A stretch of 64,000 nucleotides of DNA from Flavobacterium sp. J27 (GTDB lineage: Bacteria > Bacteroidota > Bacteroidia > Flavobacteriales > Flavobacteriaceae): NCBI RefSeq assembly GCF_004303025.1, contig NZ_PJQW01000001.1, forward strand, positions 217,070-281,069. Direction: 5' to 3'. Each line of letters starts with the position of its first letter. Position 1 is the first letter of the stretch. This document shows positions 18,467 to 27,180 of the stretch, piece by piece. The position numbers and the translations under genes were made by a program. Under the pieces are notes generated by a model. That model was not told the origin of the DNA, searched no databases, and was given only the letters and a program-made list of their open reading frames with translations.

Positions 18467-19804
18467 TTATTGGTTAGTTATTTTATCTAAAGCTGTTTTT
18501 TTATTGATTACATCTATCATAGATTGTAAATACGTTTGTTGTGCAGAATATAATTGTCTTTGTGCTTCTGTATATTCAAAACTACTAGACAAACCTTCTT
18601 TAAATTTAACACCTTGTTTGTTTTCTATACGTTCTGCTAAACGAAGATTTTCTTTGGTAACATTATATTGCTCAATGCTGTATTCATAATCATTTTTAGC
18701 TGTTTGATAAGATAAAAGAATGTTTTGTTCTGTTTCTTTTAATTCAGTTTTTGACTGTTCGTAAGCAATTTTAGCTTGTTGTGTTCTAGCACTTCGACCT
18801 AAGCTACTAAAGATAGGGACGTTTAAGCCTACTCCTAAATATGAAAAATTGAACCATTTTTGATTGTTGTCAAACATGGTAAATTTGTTGCCAAAAGTAT
18901 TGTAACCAAAATTAGCATTGGCAGACAAACTAGGTAGCGCTTTACTTCGCTCTAATTTTAATAATAAACGGCTCGATTCTTGATTATTTAAGCCAATTTT
19001 ATAATCGATGTTTTGTTGCACATTGAAGTTTGAACTTAAAGAGCCTAAATCAATATTTTGATTGGCTAATTGATCCAAATCATCTTTTAGAGTTAGTGTT
19101 TTTTCCATATCAATACCTAAAACTAATTTTAACATGTTCAAGGCTATTTCTGAACGTCTTTTAGCATTTGAAAGCGAACTGTTAACTTGGCTTTGTGTAA
19201 TTTGTAATTGTTCTACATTTTCTTCTTCAATCAAGCCGTTTTTGTAGGTTTCTTGGGTTTCAAATAATGTTTGGTCTAATGTTTTTTTGTTGCTTTCTAA
19301 CACTTTTACACTTTCGTTAGCCAATAAAACATTGCCATAAGCATTAGTCACAATCTCACGAATTTCTAAATCTGTTTTTTCTTTTGCATTTTCTGAAATT
19401 TGTAAATAAACTTTAGCCGATTGTAAACCTACTAAATATGAACCGTCAAAAATTAATTGACTCAAAGTAGCGGTTGCAGTCATGTTGTGTTTTGTACCAA
19501 ATTCTACTTCTTGAAATTCTCCTGGGTTTCCTCCAAAAAATTCAGCTGGAACTACCGATTTTTGTAATACAAAATTGTTTTGATAATTTACATTTGCATT
19601 AAGTTGTGGTAAACCAATGGTTGTTGTTTCCCATTTCTTCTTTTTTGCAGCTTCAATACTACGTGAAGCATTTATTGCTTTATAGTTGTTTTCCAATGCA
19701 AATGTAATAGCCTCTTCTAGGGAAAAGTTATAGTTCTCCTGACTATCTTGTGCATGTACAAAACCAGCAAAAAGTAATATTAGTATTACGATTTTATGTT
19801 TCAT
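18467..19804 (-). CDS. TolC-family outer-membrane efflux protein
   Basis: 445 residues with a cleavable signal peptide (MKHKIVILILLFAGFVHAQ). Two repeated OEP halves are rich in long amphipathic helices (YKAINASRSIEAAKKKKWE in the first, YEQSKTELKETEQNIL in the second). It forms the trimeric outer-membrane duct for the RND pump encoded next door. It starts 2 nt after the TetR gene, so repression of the TetR promoter would control it directly. Confidence 0.92.
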   Translation of the reverse strand: MKHKIVILILLFAGFVHAQDSQENYNFSLEEAITFALENNYKAINASRSIEAAKKKKWETTTIGLPQLNANVNYQNNFVLQKSVVPAEFFGGNPGEFQEVEFGTKHNMTATATLSQLIFDGSYLVGLQSAKVYLQISENAKEKTDLEIREIVTNAYGNVLLANESVKVLESNKKTLDQTLFETQETYKNGLIEEENVEQLQITQSQVNSSLSNAKRRSEIALNMLKLVLGIDMEKTLTLKDDLDQLANQNIDLGSLSSNFNVQQNIDYKIGLNNQESSRLLLKLERSKALPSLSANANFGYNTFGNKFTMFDNNQKWFNFSYLGVGLNVPIFSSLGRSARTQQAKIAYEQSKTELKETEQNILLSYQTAKNDYEYSIEQYNVTKENLRLAERIENKQGVKFKEGLSSSFEYTEAQRQLYSAQQTYLQSMIDVINKKTALDKITNQ

Positions 19805-19806
19805 TT

Positions 19807-20406
19807 TTAATTATTAGTTATTAGTTTATTCAATATGTTAATTCCTTTTTCGGTGCAAATACCTCTTAAATGGTATTCTAAATAGGCTACTTGGATTTCT
19901 TTAGGACTAAATTTTTTAGGATCAAAAATTTCAGCATCTTTAAGACTGGTCATACCTGAAAAATAAAAGCGACTAATCAATTCTTTATTAATGTCTTTTC
20001 TAAACAATCCTAAACCAATTCCTTTTTCTAAATTCTCTATGACACAAGTTCCCATTTTGTCAAACTGTTTAATTGTTAGTGACTTATGAATTCTTGGGTA
20101 ATATTTTTGTAACTGATAAATAGGAGAAGTGTTTTCGTCTTTTAAATTTTGAATCACAAAATCTTTAATAGCAAAAAGCTCTTCAATGGGGTTTTTATTA
20201 GCTAAAATAATTTCATCAATTCCACATGATATCCTTTCAAATAAATTACTTGTTGTAGCTTTAATAAGACTGTCTTTGTTTGAAAAATGCTGATAAATTG
20301 TTTTTTTAGAAATTCCCATTTCAGAAGCAATATCGTCCATTGTCACACTTTTAAAACCAAGTGTCAAGAACATTTCGGTTGCTTTCTCTAAAATTTGGTC
20401 CTTCAT
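19807..20406 (-). CDS. TetR/AcrR-family transcriptional repressor of the efflux operon
   Basis: 199 residues. The N-terminal helix-turn-helix spans about residues 1-47 (FKSVTMDDIASEMGISKKTI, then YQHFSNKDSL). The C-terminal ligand-binding part is variable, as in the family. It is the first gene of the efflux operon, and its promoter is covered by a perfect 10-bp palindrome, so it most likely represses its own operon and is released by a pump substrate. The ligand is unknown. The start is supported by the promoter 40 nt upstream and by the usual position of the HTH. Confidence 0.9.
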   Translation of the reverse strand: MKDQILEKATEMFLTLGFKSVTMDDIASEMGISKKTIYQHFSNKDSLIKATTSNLFERISCGIDEIILANKNPIEELFAIKDFVIQNLKDENTSPIYQLQKYYPRIHKSLTIKQFDKMGTCVIENLEKGIGLGLFRKDINKELISRFYFSGMTSLKDAEIFDPKKFSPKEIQVAYLEYHLRGICTEKGINILNKLITNN

Positions 20407-20446
20407 AATGGTTATATATTCATTTTATTTACGTTTAAATTTGGTG

Positions 20447-20486
20447 CAAATATAGACAGGAAACTTTTAATACAAAAAAAGTTTCC
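20447..20486 (-). promoter_or_regulatory. Efflux-operon promoter with overlapping TetR-type operator
   Basis: On the minus strand: -33 TTG (20473-20475), an 18-nt spacer, and -7 TATATTTG (20447-20454). Perfect inverted repeat GGAAACTTTT-N8-AAAAGTTTCC (20459-20468 / 20477-20486) covers the -33 element and most of the spacer, the place where a repressor dimer blocks RNA polymerase. Binding by the adjacent TetR protein is inferred. Confidence 0.75.
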
Positions 20487-20568
20487 ATGGTTTTTACATA
20501 AATTTAACATTCCCTTAAGAAGTGTATTTTAGTACTACTATTTCCTTCTGTTGTCAAAATAAAAAGCC

Positions 20569-20576
20569 TATTTTTG
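20569..20576 (+). promoter_or_regulatory. -7 element TATTTTTG of the polyprenyl synthase gene
   Basis: Exact TAnnTTTG match, 27 nt before the ATG at 20604. It overlaps an upstream in-frame TTG start at 20574, so that longer start is excluded. Confidence 0.6.
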
Positions 20577-20603
20577 CGTGGCAATTATTTTTTTCAATTA
20601 CAA

Positions 20604-21578
20604 ATGCATACCATTAGCCAATACCAAGAAATTATAAGCAATCATTTTGCTAATTTAGAGACAAACAAGAATCCAAAAAACCTGTATGAGCCAATAGAGT
20701 ATATTCTTTCTTTGGGAGGAAAAAGAATGCGACCTGTTTTGACTTTAATGGCTGCGGAGATTTTTAATATGTCTTTTGAAAAAGCAATTCCTGCTGCTAC
20801 AGCGGTAGAAGTGTTTCATAATTTTTCATTAATTCATGATGATATTATGGATGATGCACCTTTAAGAAGAGGTAATCAGACGGTACATGAAAAATGGGAT
20901 ATTAACACAGGAATCTTGTCTGGTGATGCGATGTTGATTTTGGCGTATCAATTTTTTGAAAATTATGAACCAGTGATTTTTCAACAATTGGCTAAATTAT
21001 TTAGTAAAACCGCTTTAGAAGTCTGTGAAGGGCAACAATATGATGTGGATTTTGAAACTAGAGACGATGTTACTATTCCAGAGTATTTGAAAATGATTGA
21101 ATATAAAACGGCAGTTTTGGTGGGTGCAGCCATGAAAATGGGAGCAATAGTTGCAGAAACTTCAATTGAAAATGCTAATTTAATCTATGATTTCGGGCTC
21201 AACTTAGGGATTGCTTTTCAATTACAGGATGATTATTTGGATGCTTTTGGTGATCCTAAAACCTTTGGAAAACAAGTTGGTGGCGATATTATTGAGAATA
21301 AAAAAACGTATTTATACTTAAAAGCACTAGAATTTAGTACTCAAGAAGATAAAGAGCAATTAATGCATCTGTTTTCCATTCAGCCGAATGATAATACAAA
21401 TAAAATTGCTTCTGTAAAAGAGATTTTTGAACATTCAGGAGCTGCTCAGGCAACTCAAAATGCAATTAAAGAATATACGTTACGTGCTTTTGAGATGCTT
21501 GAAAAGATGACTGTCTCTGAGGATAAAAAAGAAGTTTTGAAAGTATTTGGTGAAAAATTAATGAATAGAAATGTATAA
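20604..21578 (+). CDS. Polyprenyl (octaprenyl-type) diphosphate synthase
   Basis: 324 residues from the ATG at 20604. Trans-prenyltransferase motifs: GGKRMRP (38-44), first Asp-rich motif DDIMDD (79-84) followed by RRG, and second Asp-rich motif FQLQDDYLD with D209, D210 and D213. It condenses isopentenyl diphosphate with an allylic primer to make the long isoprenoid chain of menaquinone. The product length cannot be fixed from the motifs alone. It overlaps the next, uncharacterised gene by 8 nt, so the two are co-transcribed. The longer frame from 20574 is rejected because it starts inside the promoter. Confidence 0.92.
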   Translation: MHTISQYQEIISNHFANLETNKNPKNLYEPIEYILSLGGKRMRPVLTLMAAEIFNMSFEKAIPAATAVEVFHNFSLIHDDIMDDAPLRRGNQTVHEKWDINTGILSGDAMLILAYQFFENYEPVIFQQLAKLFSKTALEVCEGQQYDVDFETRDDVTIPEYLKMIEYKTAVLVGAAMKMGAIVAETSIENANLIYDFGLNLGIAFQLQDDYLDAFGDPKTFGKQVGGDIIENKKTYLYLKALEFSTQEDKEQLMHLFSIQPNDNTNKIASVKEIFEHSGAAQATQNAIKEYTLRAFEMLEKMTVSEDKKEVLKVFGEKLMNRNV

Positions 21579-21921
21579 AGCACCTGTAACTGTTGAAGAT
21601 TTAATTAATCAGTCTGAAGAAAATCATCTTTATTTTAAACTCATTGAGCAAACAAATAAAGATTTTGCTTTAGCAAACGAGCCTATTGATATTCCTTTAG
21701 ATATTTTTCCTTTTCGGTTTAAAGAATTGGTACACGAAAAAATATATAAATTAATCCAACATAAATTTGCAGAATATTTAAATTTGCTTTATATAATAGA
21801 TGTTTCTGAAAGTGAAATTAAAAAATTAGACGGTTCAGATTTAGTAGAATTATCGGAACAAGTAACTTTTTTAGTTCTGAAAAGAGAATGGCAAAAAGTG
21901 TGGTTTAGAAACAAGTATTAG
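21571..21921 (+). CDS. Conserved hypothetical protein, 116 residues
   Basis: I do not recognise a named family. The protein is soluble, with no signal peptide or membrane segment, mildly acidic and probably mostly helical, containing EPIDIPLDIFPFRFKELVHE and a C-terminal KREWQKVWFRNKY. It overlaps the polyprenyl synthase gene by 8 nt and has no promoter of its own, so it is translationally coupled. Coupling suggests, but does not prove, a link to isoprenoid or quinone synthesis. The well-formed frame and the overlap support it as a real gene. Confidence 0.72.
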   Translation: MYKAPVTVEDLINQSEENHLYFKLIEQTNKDFALANEPIDIPLDIFPFRFKELVHEKIYKLIQHKFAEYLNLLYIIDVSESEIKKLDGSDLVELSEQVTFLVLKREWQKVWFRNKY

Positions 21922-21934
21922 TTAAAATCTGACC

Positions 21935-22480
21935 TTAAAAATAGACCCTAATAAAAGGTATAAAAGCGTCTGCATAAACTCCTTGATTTTCTTTATATAA
22001 AACATTATAACGAATACCTAGTGTTACGTTTTGGGTTCTATAACCTGCTCCTAAGAATAAAGCGGTATTCCAAAAATTATCTGAAAAATTGCCGTAATAA
22101 TAATCGTATGTAGTATTCACTCTTAATTGTTCTAGTTCTGCAGATAACTGAATTTGTTCAATAGGATTAAATAGACCAATAATACTTCCTCCATAAATAT
22201 TAGATTGATAAACATTTTTTTGTTTCACATAACTATACTGCAATCCAAGCCCAGCAGCAAAATACGAATTAAAATTATAAATAGCACTCGGAGCTACAGT
22301 TATATTGGTGAAATTGCTTCCAAAACCAAGTCCTAAACCACCACCAAACTGTACTTTTTCCCAAAACAAACTGCGTGAGCTAACAGGCTCATTTTCTTGT
22401 GCATTAACACGAGATAAATTTGTGATTAAAAAGGTGAAAACCAAACAAAATGTTAAAAAAAACTGCTTTTTCTTTTTCAT
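21935..22480 (-). CDS. Small outer-membrane beta-barrel protein (often misnamed alpha-ketoglutarate decarboxylase)
   Basis: 181 residues with a signal peptide (about 1-27, ending RVNAQ). Alternating hydrophobic strands such as QFGGGLGLGFGSNFTNI and LFLGAGYRTQNVTLGIRYN end in the aromatic outer-membrane signature (IPFIRVYF). This is an 8-to-10-strand barrel, not an enzyme. Homologues beside the 2-oxoglutarate dehydrogenase gene in Flavobacteria are, as I recall, sometimes labelled alpha-ketoglutarate decarboxylase, apparently by neighbourhood. No thiamine-diphosphate motif is present. It is divergent from that dehydrogenase gene. Confidence 0.82.
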   Translation of the reverse strand: MKKKKQFFLTFCLVFTFLITNLSRVNAQENEPVSSRSLFWEKVQFGGGLGLGFGSNFTNITVAPSAIYNFNSYFAAGLGLQYSYVKQKNVYQSNIYGGSIIGLFNPIEQIQLSAELEQLRVNTTYDYYYGNFSDNFWNTALFLGAGYRTQNVTLGIRYNVLYKENQGVYADAFIPFIRVYF

Positions 22481-22547
22481 AAGCCCAATTCTAAAAAAAT
22501 TATGTTATAAAAGTACGATTTTCTTTAAAAGATTATAGCAAATGTTT

Positions 22548-22555
22548 TACTTTTG
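22548..22555 (+). promoter_or_regulatory. -7 element TACTTTTG of the oxoglutarate dehydrogenase operon
   Basis: Exact TAnnTTTG match 38 nt before the ATG at 22594; no TTG at the expected -33 position. Confidence 0.6.
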
Positions 22556-22593
22556 CATAATATTTTTAACCAAATCGTCATTAGACTAGATAT

Positions 22594-25365
22594 ATGGATA
22601 GGTTTTCCTTTTTAAATGCTGCTCATACAGCATTTTTCGCAGATTTATACGATCAATATTTACAAAACCCAGATACTGTTGAACCGAGTTGGAGAAGTTT
22701 TTTCCAAGGTTTTGATTTTGCAAATGAATTTGCAAGTCCAGTAGAGCAATTGTCAGCAATAGCAAATGGAACTACAACTGTAAATGATAATACTGAAAAA
22801 ATACTTAAAGAATTTAATGTTCTTAAGTTAATTGAAGGGTATAGAACTCGTGGTCATTTGTTTACTAAAACTAACCCTGTTAGAGAAAGAAGAACATATT
22901 CGCCTACATTAGCTATCGAAAATTTTGGATTATCTCAATCTGATTTAAATACAGTTTTTGATGCGGCTAAAATGGTTAATATGCAACCTAGCACATTGGC
23001 AGATATTATCAAACATTTAGAAAGTGTGTACTGTTCTTCTATAGGTGTAGAATATATGTATATTCGCGATCCTAAAGTACAAGAATGGATTAAAAACAGA
23101 TTAGATATTAACGATAACCAACCTAATTTTTCTGCTGAAGAAAAGAAGAATATTTTAGGTAAATTGAATGAAGCTGTTTCTTTTGAAACGTTTTTACATT
23201 CCAAATATGTAGGACAGAAGCGTTTTTCACTAGAAGGTTGTGAGTCGACTATACCAGCTTTAGATGCTTTAATAGAAGCTGCAGCTGAAAAAGGAGTAGA
23301 GCAATTTGTAATGGGAATGGCTCACAGAGGACGTTTAAATGTTTTAGCCAATATCTTTGGAAAGAATACACAAAATATTTTCTCAGAATTTGATGGTAAA
23401 GATTATGATGATGATATGTATTTTGATGGTGATGTAAAATATCACTTAGGACTTACATCAGATAGAGAAACAAATTCTGGTAAAAAAATCAATTTAAATT
23501 TAGCCCCAAACCCTTCGCACTTAGAAACTGTAGGTGCAGTTATTGAAGGTATTGCTCGTGCTAAACAAGATAGAAATTATCCTGATAATGCTTCTAAAGT
23601 ATTGCCTATTGCTTTGCATGGAGATGCAGCGGTTGCGGGTCAAGGTATTGTATATGAAATTGTACAGATGGCAAAATTGGATGGTTACAAAACAGGAGGA
23701 ACTATTCATCTTGTAATTAATAATCAAGTGGGTTTTACCACAAATTATTTAGATGCGCGTTCGTCTACATATTGTACCGATGTAGCTAAAGTTACTTTGT
23801 CACCTGTATTACACGTAAATGCAGATGATGTTGAAGCAGTAGTACATGCCATGTTGTTTGCGTTAGATTACCGAATGGAATTTGGTACCGATGTGTTTAT
23901 CGACCTTTTAGGATATAGAAAATATGGTCATAATGAAGGTGATGAGCCAAGATTTACACAGCCTATTTTATATAAAGCCATCTCAAAGCATAAAAACCCA
24001 AGAGATCTTTATGCAGAGAAATTGAAAAATGAAGGTATTATTGATGCTAATTATGTAAAAGAATTAGAAGAGAAATACAAAGCAAAACTTGATGAAAACT
24101 TAGAAGAATCGCGTAAAAAAGATTTAACAGTAATTACTCCTTTCATGCAAAATGAATGGACAGGATTTGAACAAGTTTCCGATACAGGGATGTTTGAAAA
24201 ACAAGATACTTCATATAATAAAGAAAAGCTAACAGAAATAGCAAAAACCATTACTGAGCTACCTAGCGGTAAAAAATTTATAAATAAAATAGATAGAATA
24301 ATTGATCCTCGTAGAGACATGTACTTTAAAGATGATAAATTATACTGGGAAATGGGTGAGTTGTTAGCTTATGGAACTTTATTACAAGAAGGCTACGATG
24401 TGCGTATTTCTGGTCAGGATGTAGAAAGAGGAACCTTCTCTCATAGACATGCCGTAATTAAAGTAGAAGACTCAGAAGAAGAAGTAATTTTATTAAACGA
24501 TATAAAGGATAAAAAAGGTAATTTTTATATTTATAATTCCTTACTTTCCGAATATGGAGTTGTCGGTTTTGAATATGGATATGCCTTAGCGTCACCTAAT
24601 ACATTAACGATATGGGAAGCGCAATTTGGAGATTTTTCTAATGGAGCTCAAATTATGATTGACCAATACATCTCTGCAGGTGAAGATAAATGGAACAATC
24701 AAAATGGATTAGTAATGTTATTGCCACACGGTTATGAGAATCAAGGAGCAGAACACTCATCCGCTCGTATGGAACGTTATTTACAAATGTGTGCCAAACA
24801 CAATATGTATATTGCAGATTGTACCACACCTGCTAGCTTCTTCCATTTGTTGAGAAGACAAATGAAAAGTAAATTCCGTAAGCCTTTAATTGTATTTACA
24901 CCAAAGAGTTTATTGCGTCATGAATCCGCGGTTTCTACTGCTGAAGAATTGGCAAACGGACAATTCCAAGAAATTTTAGATGATCCAAATGTTACGGATA
25001 AAAAAGCGATAAAAACATTAGTGCTTTGTACGGGTAAAGTATACTACGATATTATTGCTAAAAGAAAAGAATTGGAGAGAAATGATGTGGCTGTGGTACG
25101 TTTAGAGCAATTATTCCCATTAGCGACTGATCAAATTAAAGCGATTATTGAAAGCTATCCAAATGTAGAAGATTATGTTTGGGCTCAAGAAGAGCCTAAA
25201 AACATGGGAGCTTACAGTTATATGTTAATGAATTTCGATTTAGTAAAATTAAGATTAGCATCACCAAAAGCCTATAGTGCTCCTGCTGCAGGAAGTTATG
25301 AGCGTTCTAAAAAACGTCAAGCTAAAGCTATAGCCATGGTTTTCGATAAAACAATAGTTCAATAA
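22594..25365 (+). CDS. sucA: 2-oxoglutarate dehydrogenase E1 component
   Basis: 923 residues, close to the E. coli SucA length. It decarboxylates 2-oxoglutarate with thiamine diphosphate and transfers the succinyl group to the lipoyl arm of E2 in the TCA cycle. Visible motifs are the N-terminal E2-docking type segment (FLNAAHTAFFADLYDQYL), GMAHRGRLNVLAN (about 243-255), the cofactor motif GDAAVAGQG to NNQVGFTT (about 344-382), and GHNEGDEPRFTQP. The C-terminal part has EQLFPL and WAQEEPKNMGAY. The E2 gene follows after 67 nt without a terminator, so both belong to one operon. E3 (lpd) and succinyl-CoA synthetase genes are not in the window. Confidence 0.97.
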   Translation: MDRFSFLNAAHTAFFADLYDQYLQNPDTVEPSWRSFFQGFDFANEFASPVEQLSAIANGTTTVNDNTEKILKEFNVLKLIEGYRTRGHLFTKTNPVRERRTYSPTLAIENFGLSQSDLNTVFDAAKMVNMQPSTLADIIKHLESVYCSSIGVEYMYIRDPKVQEWIKNRLDINDNQPNFSAEEKKNILGKLNEAVSFETFLHSKYVGQKRFSLEGCESTIPALDALIEAAAEKGVEQFVMGMAHRGRLNVLANIFGKNTQNIFSEFDGKDYDDDMYFDGDVKYHLGLTSDRETNSGKKINLNLAPNPSHLETVGAVIEGIARAKQDRNYPDNASKVLPIALHGDAAVAGQGIVYEIVQMAKLDGYKTGGTIHLVINNQVGFTTNYLDARSSTYCTDVAKVTLSPVLHVNADDVEAVVHAMLFALDYRMEFGTDVFIDLLGYRKYGHNEGDEPRFTQPILYKAISKHKNPRDLYAEKLKNEGIIDANYVKELEEKYKAKLDENLEESRKKDLTVITPFMQNEWTGFEQVSDTGMFEKQDTSYNKEKLTEIAKTITELPSGKKFINKIDRIIDPRRDMYFKDDKLYWEMGELLAYGTLLQEGYDVRISGQDVERGTFSHRHAVIKVEDSEEEVILLNDIKDKKGNFYIYNSLLSEYGVVGFEYGYALASPNTLTIWEAQFGDFSNGAQIMIDQYISAGEDKWNNQNGLVMLLPHGYENQGAEHSSARMERYLQMCAKHNMYIADCTTPASFFHLLRRQMKSKFRKPLIVFTPKSLLRHESAVSTAEELANGQFQEILDDPNVTDKKAIKTLVLCTGKVYYDIIAKRKELERNDVAVVRLEQLFPLATDQIKAIIESYPNVEDYVWAQEEPKNMGAYSYMLMNFDLVKLRLASPKAYSAPAAGSYERSKKRQAKAIAMVFDKTIVQ

Positions 25366-25432
25366 AAAAATTCAAATGTCAGCCCTGTCATTAAAAATGC
25401 AAGTATAGGGTCAACTTTTAAACTAAAAGAAT

Positions 25433-26653
25433 ATGATTTTAGAAATGAAAGTCCCATCACCGGGAGAGTCAATTAAAGAAGTAGAAATTGCAACTTGGTT
25501 AGTACAAGATGGCGATTATGTTGAAAAAGATCAAGCTATTGCTGAGGTAGATTCAGATAAAGCTACTTTAGAATTACCAGCGGAAGCAAGTGGTATTATT
25601 ACTTTAAAAGCGGAAGAAGGTGATGCGGTTGCTGTAGGTGCGGTGGTATGTTTAATCGATACTAGTGCAGCGAAACCATCAGATGATAATGGAGCAACAG
25701 CTTCAAAAGAAGAGGTAAAAGCAGAAGCTAAAAAAGAAGAAACGCCTAAAGCTCCAGCGGAAACTGAAAAAACATATGCTTCTGGAACACCTTCACCAGC
25801 AGCAAGAAAAATATTAGAAGAGAAAAGTATAGCTCCATCAACCATTGTGGGGACTGGAAAAGGAGGACGTATCACTACTGAAGATGCTAAAAATGCGGTG
25901 CCTTCAATGGGAACACCAACAGGTGGTAACAGAGGTTCTGAGAAAACGAAATTATCCATGTTACGTCGTAAAGTAGCGGAACGTTTAGTATCTGCTAAAA
26001 ACGAAACAGCGATGTTGACCACTTTTAATGAAGTTGACATGACTGCCATTTACGACTTACGTAATCAATATAAAGATGAGTTTAAAAACAAGCATGGTGT
26101 AGGATTAGGATTTATGTCTTTCTTTACGAAAGCAGTAACTCGTGCCTTACAATTATATCCAGATGTAAACTCAATGATCGATGGAGATTATAAAGTAGCT
26201 TATGATTTCTGTGATATTTCTGTAGCAGTTTCTGGACCAAAAGGATTAATGGTTCCTGTAATGCGTAATGCAGAATTATTGTCTTTCAGAGGTGTTGAAG
26301 CGGAAATCAAACGTTTGGCTTTAAGAGCACGTGATGGTCAAATTACAGTAGACGAAATGACTGGAGGAACTTTCACTATTTCAAATGGTGGTGTTTTTGG
26401 AAGTATGCTATCTACACCTATTATTAATCCTCCACAATCTGGAATTTTAGGGATGCACAATGTAGTAGAAAGAGCTATTGTTAAAAACGGTCAAATAGTA
26501 ATTGCCCCAGTGATGTTTGTTGCGTTATCTTATGATCATAGAATTATCGATGGACGTGAGTCTGTTGGTTTCTTAGTAGCGGTTAAAGAAGCTTTGGAAA
26601 ATCCAGTAGAATTATTAATGGATAACAATCCTAAGAAAGCTTTAGAACTTTAA
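25433..26653 (+). CDS. sucB: Dihydrolipoyllysine succinyltransferase, E2 of 2-oxoglutarate dehydrogenase
   Basis: 406 residues in the usual three parts: one lipoyl domain with the modified lysine K43 (EVDSDKATLEL), an Ala/Glu/Lys-rich linker (about 80-112), a peripheral subunit-binding domain (about 118-152, PSPAARKILEE and GKGGRITTEDA) and the catalytic domain with H369 and D373 in YDHRIIDGRE. It passes the succinyl group from E1 to CoA. It lies downstream of sucA in the same operon, and a strong terminator follows. Confidence 0.96.
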   Translation: MILEMKVPSPGESIKEVEIATWLVQDGDYVEKDQAIAEVDSDKATLELPAEASGIITLKAEEGDAVAVGAVVCLIDTSAAKPSDDNGATASKEEVKAEAKKEETPKAPAETEKTYASGTPSPAARKILEEKSIAPSTIVGTGKGGRITTEDAKNAVPSMGTPTGGNRGSEKTKLSMLRRKVAERLVSAKNETAMLTTFNEVDMTAIYDLRNQYKDEFKNKHGVGLGFMSFFTKAVTRALQLYPDVNSMIDGDYKVAYDFCDISVAVSGPKGLMVPVMRNAELLSFRGVEAEIKRLALRARDGQITVDEMTGGTFTISNGGVFGSMLSTPIINPPQSGILGMHNVVERAIVKNGQIVIAPVMFVALSYDHRIIDGRESVGFLVAVKEALENPVELLMDNNPKKALEL

Positions 26654-26684
26654 TAAAATGATATTCTAAATTTTTAGTATAAAC

Positions 26685-26715
26685 AAAACCCCAAATTCTA
26701 TGAATTTGGGGTTTT
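26685..26715. terminator. Strong bidirectional terminator after sucB
   Basis: Perfect 14-bp stem AAAACCCCAAATTC / GAATTTGGGGTTTT with a 3-nt loop and T-runs on both strands, between convergent genes. Confidence 0.9.
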
Positions 26716-26742
26716 TTATTTTGAATAGTTTTATCACTTACA

Positions 26743-27180
26743 CTATTTCAAATACAAATAATGATTCGAATAATCAATGATGGCTTTTCCTTGTAACAAC
26801 ACATCTGCACCAATAATGCCGTCTACCGCTTTGGTTTTATAACTGTTCAATGCTTCGTTTACATGACTCATATCAAAAATAATAACCATAAGACTTTTGG
26901 TTTTCCAACGGCTCATTTGCAATATATTACTTTTTGAAACTTGGGTTTCCATTCCAGTTGCACCCGCTCCAGCAGCTTTTGTTTCTGAGTTTTCAGCAAA
27001 TAATTGAAACTTTGAAATACCTTTTATATCTACACAACTATTACTAGCTCCTGTATCGAGAATAAAAGTGCCATTTACGCCATTTATTTTGGCTTTAATA
27101 AGTAAATGTTGGGTTTTTAAAACGGTAAATTTTATCTTTTTATATTTTTTTCCTTTTAAGAAATCTTGCAATTCTTCCAT
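26743..27180 (-). CDS. Retropepsin-like aspartic protease, single domain
   Basis: 145 residues without signal peptide or membrane segment. The active-site motif is FILDTGASNSCVD with D42, and a second conserved part is VDGIIGADVLL (about 119-129), the layout of single-domain retropepsin-like proteases that act as dimers. It is predicted to be cytoplasmic. Its first 41 nt overlap the end of the CHAT protease gene in another frame, so the two proteases are almost certainly co-expressed. Whether it cleaves a specific partner or has other targets is unknown. Confidence 0.85.
   Translation of the reverse strand: MEELQDFLKGKKYKKIKFTVLKTQHLLIKAKINGVNGTFILDTGASNSCVDIKGISKFQLFAENSETKAAGAGATGMETQVSKSNILQMSRWKTKSLMVIIFDMSHVNEALNSYKTKAVDGIIGADVLLQGKAIIDYSNHYLYLK

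Noticed and set aside
20574..20603. TTG start giving ten extra residues to the polyprenyl synthase
   Set aside because: The start codon lies within the -7 element, so it would precede the transcript.
25531..26049. 172-codon open frame on the minus strand inside sucB
   Set aside because: It is antisense to a well-conserved E2 gene and arises from its codon use; no start context, promoter or protein features.
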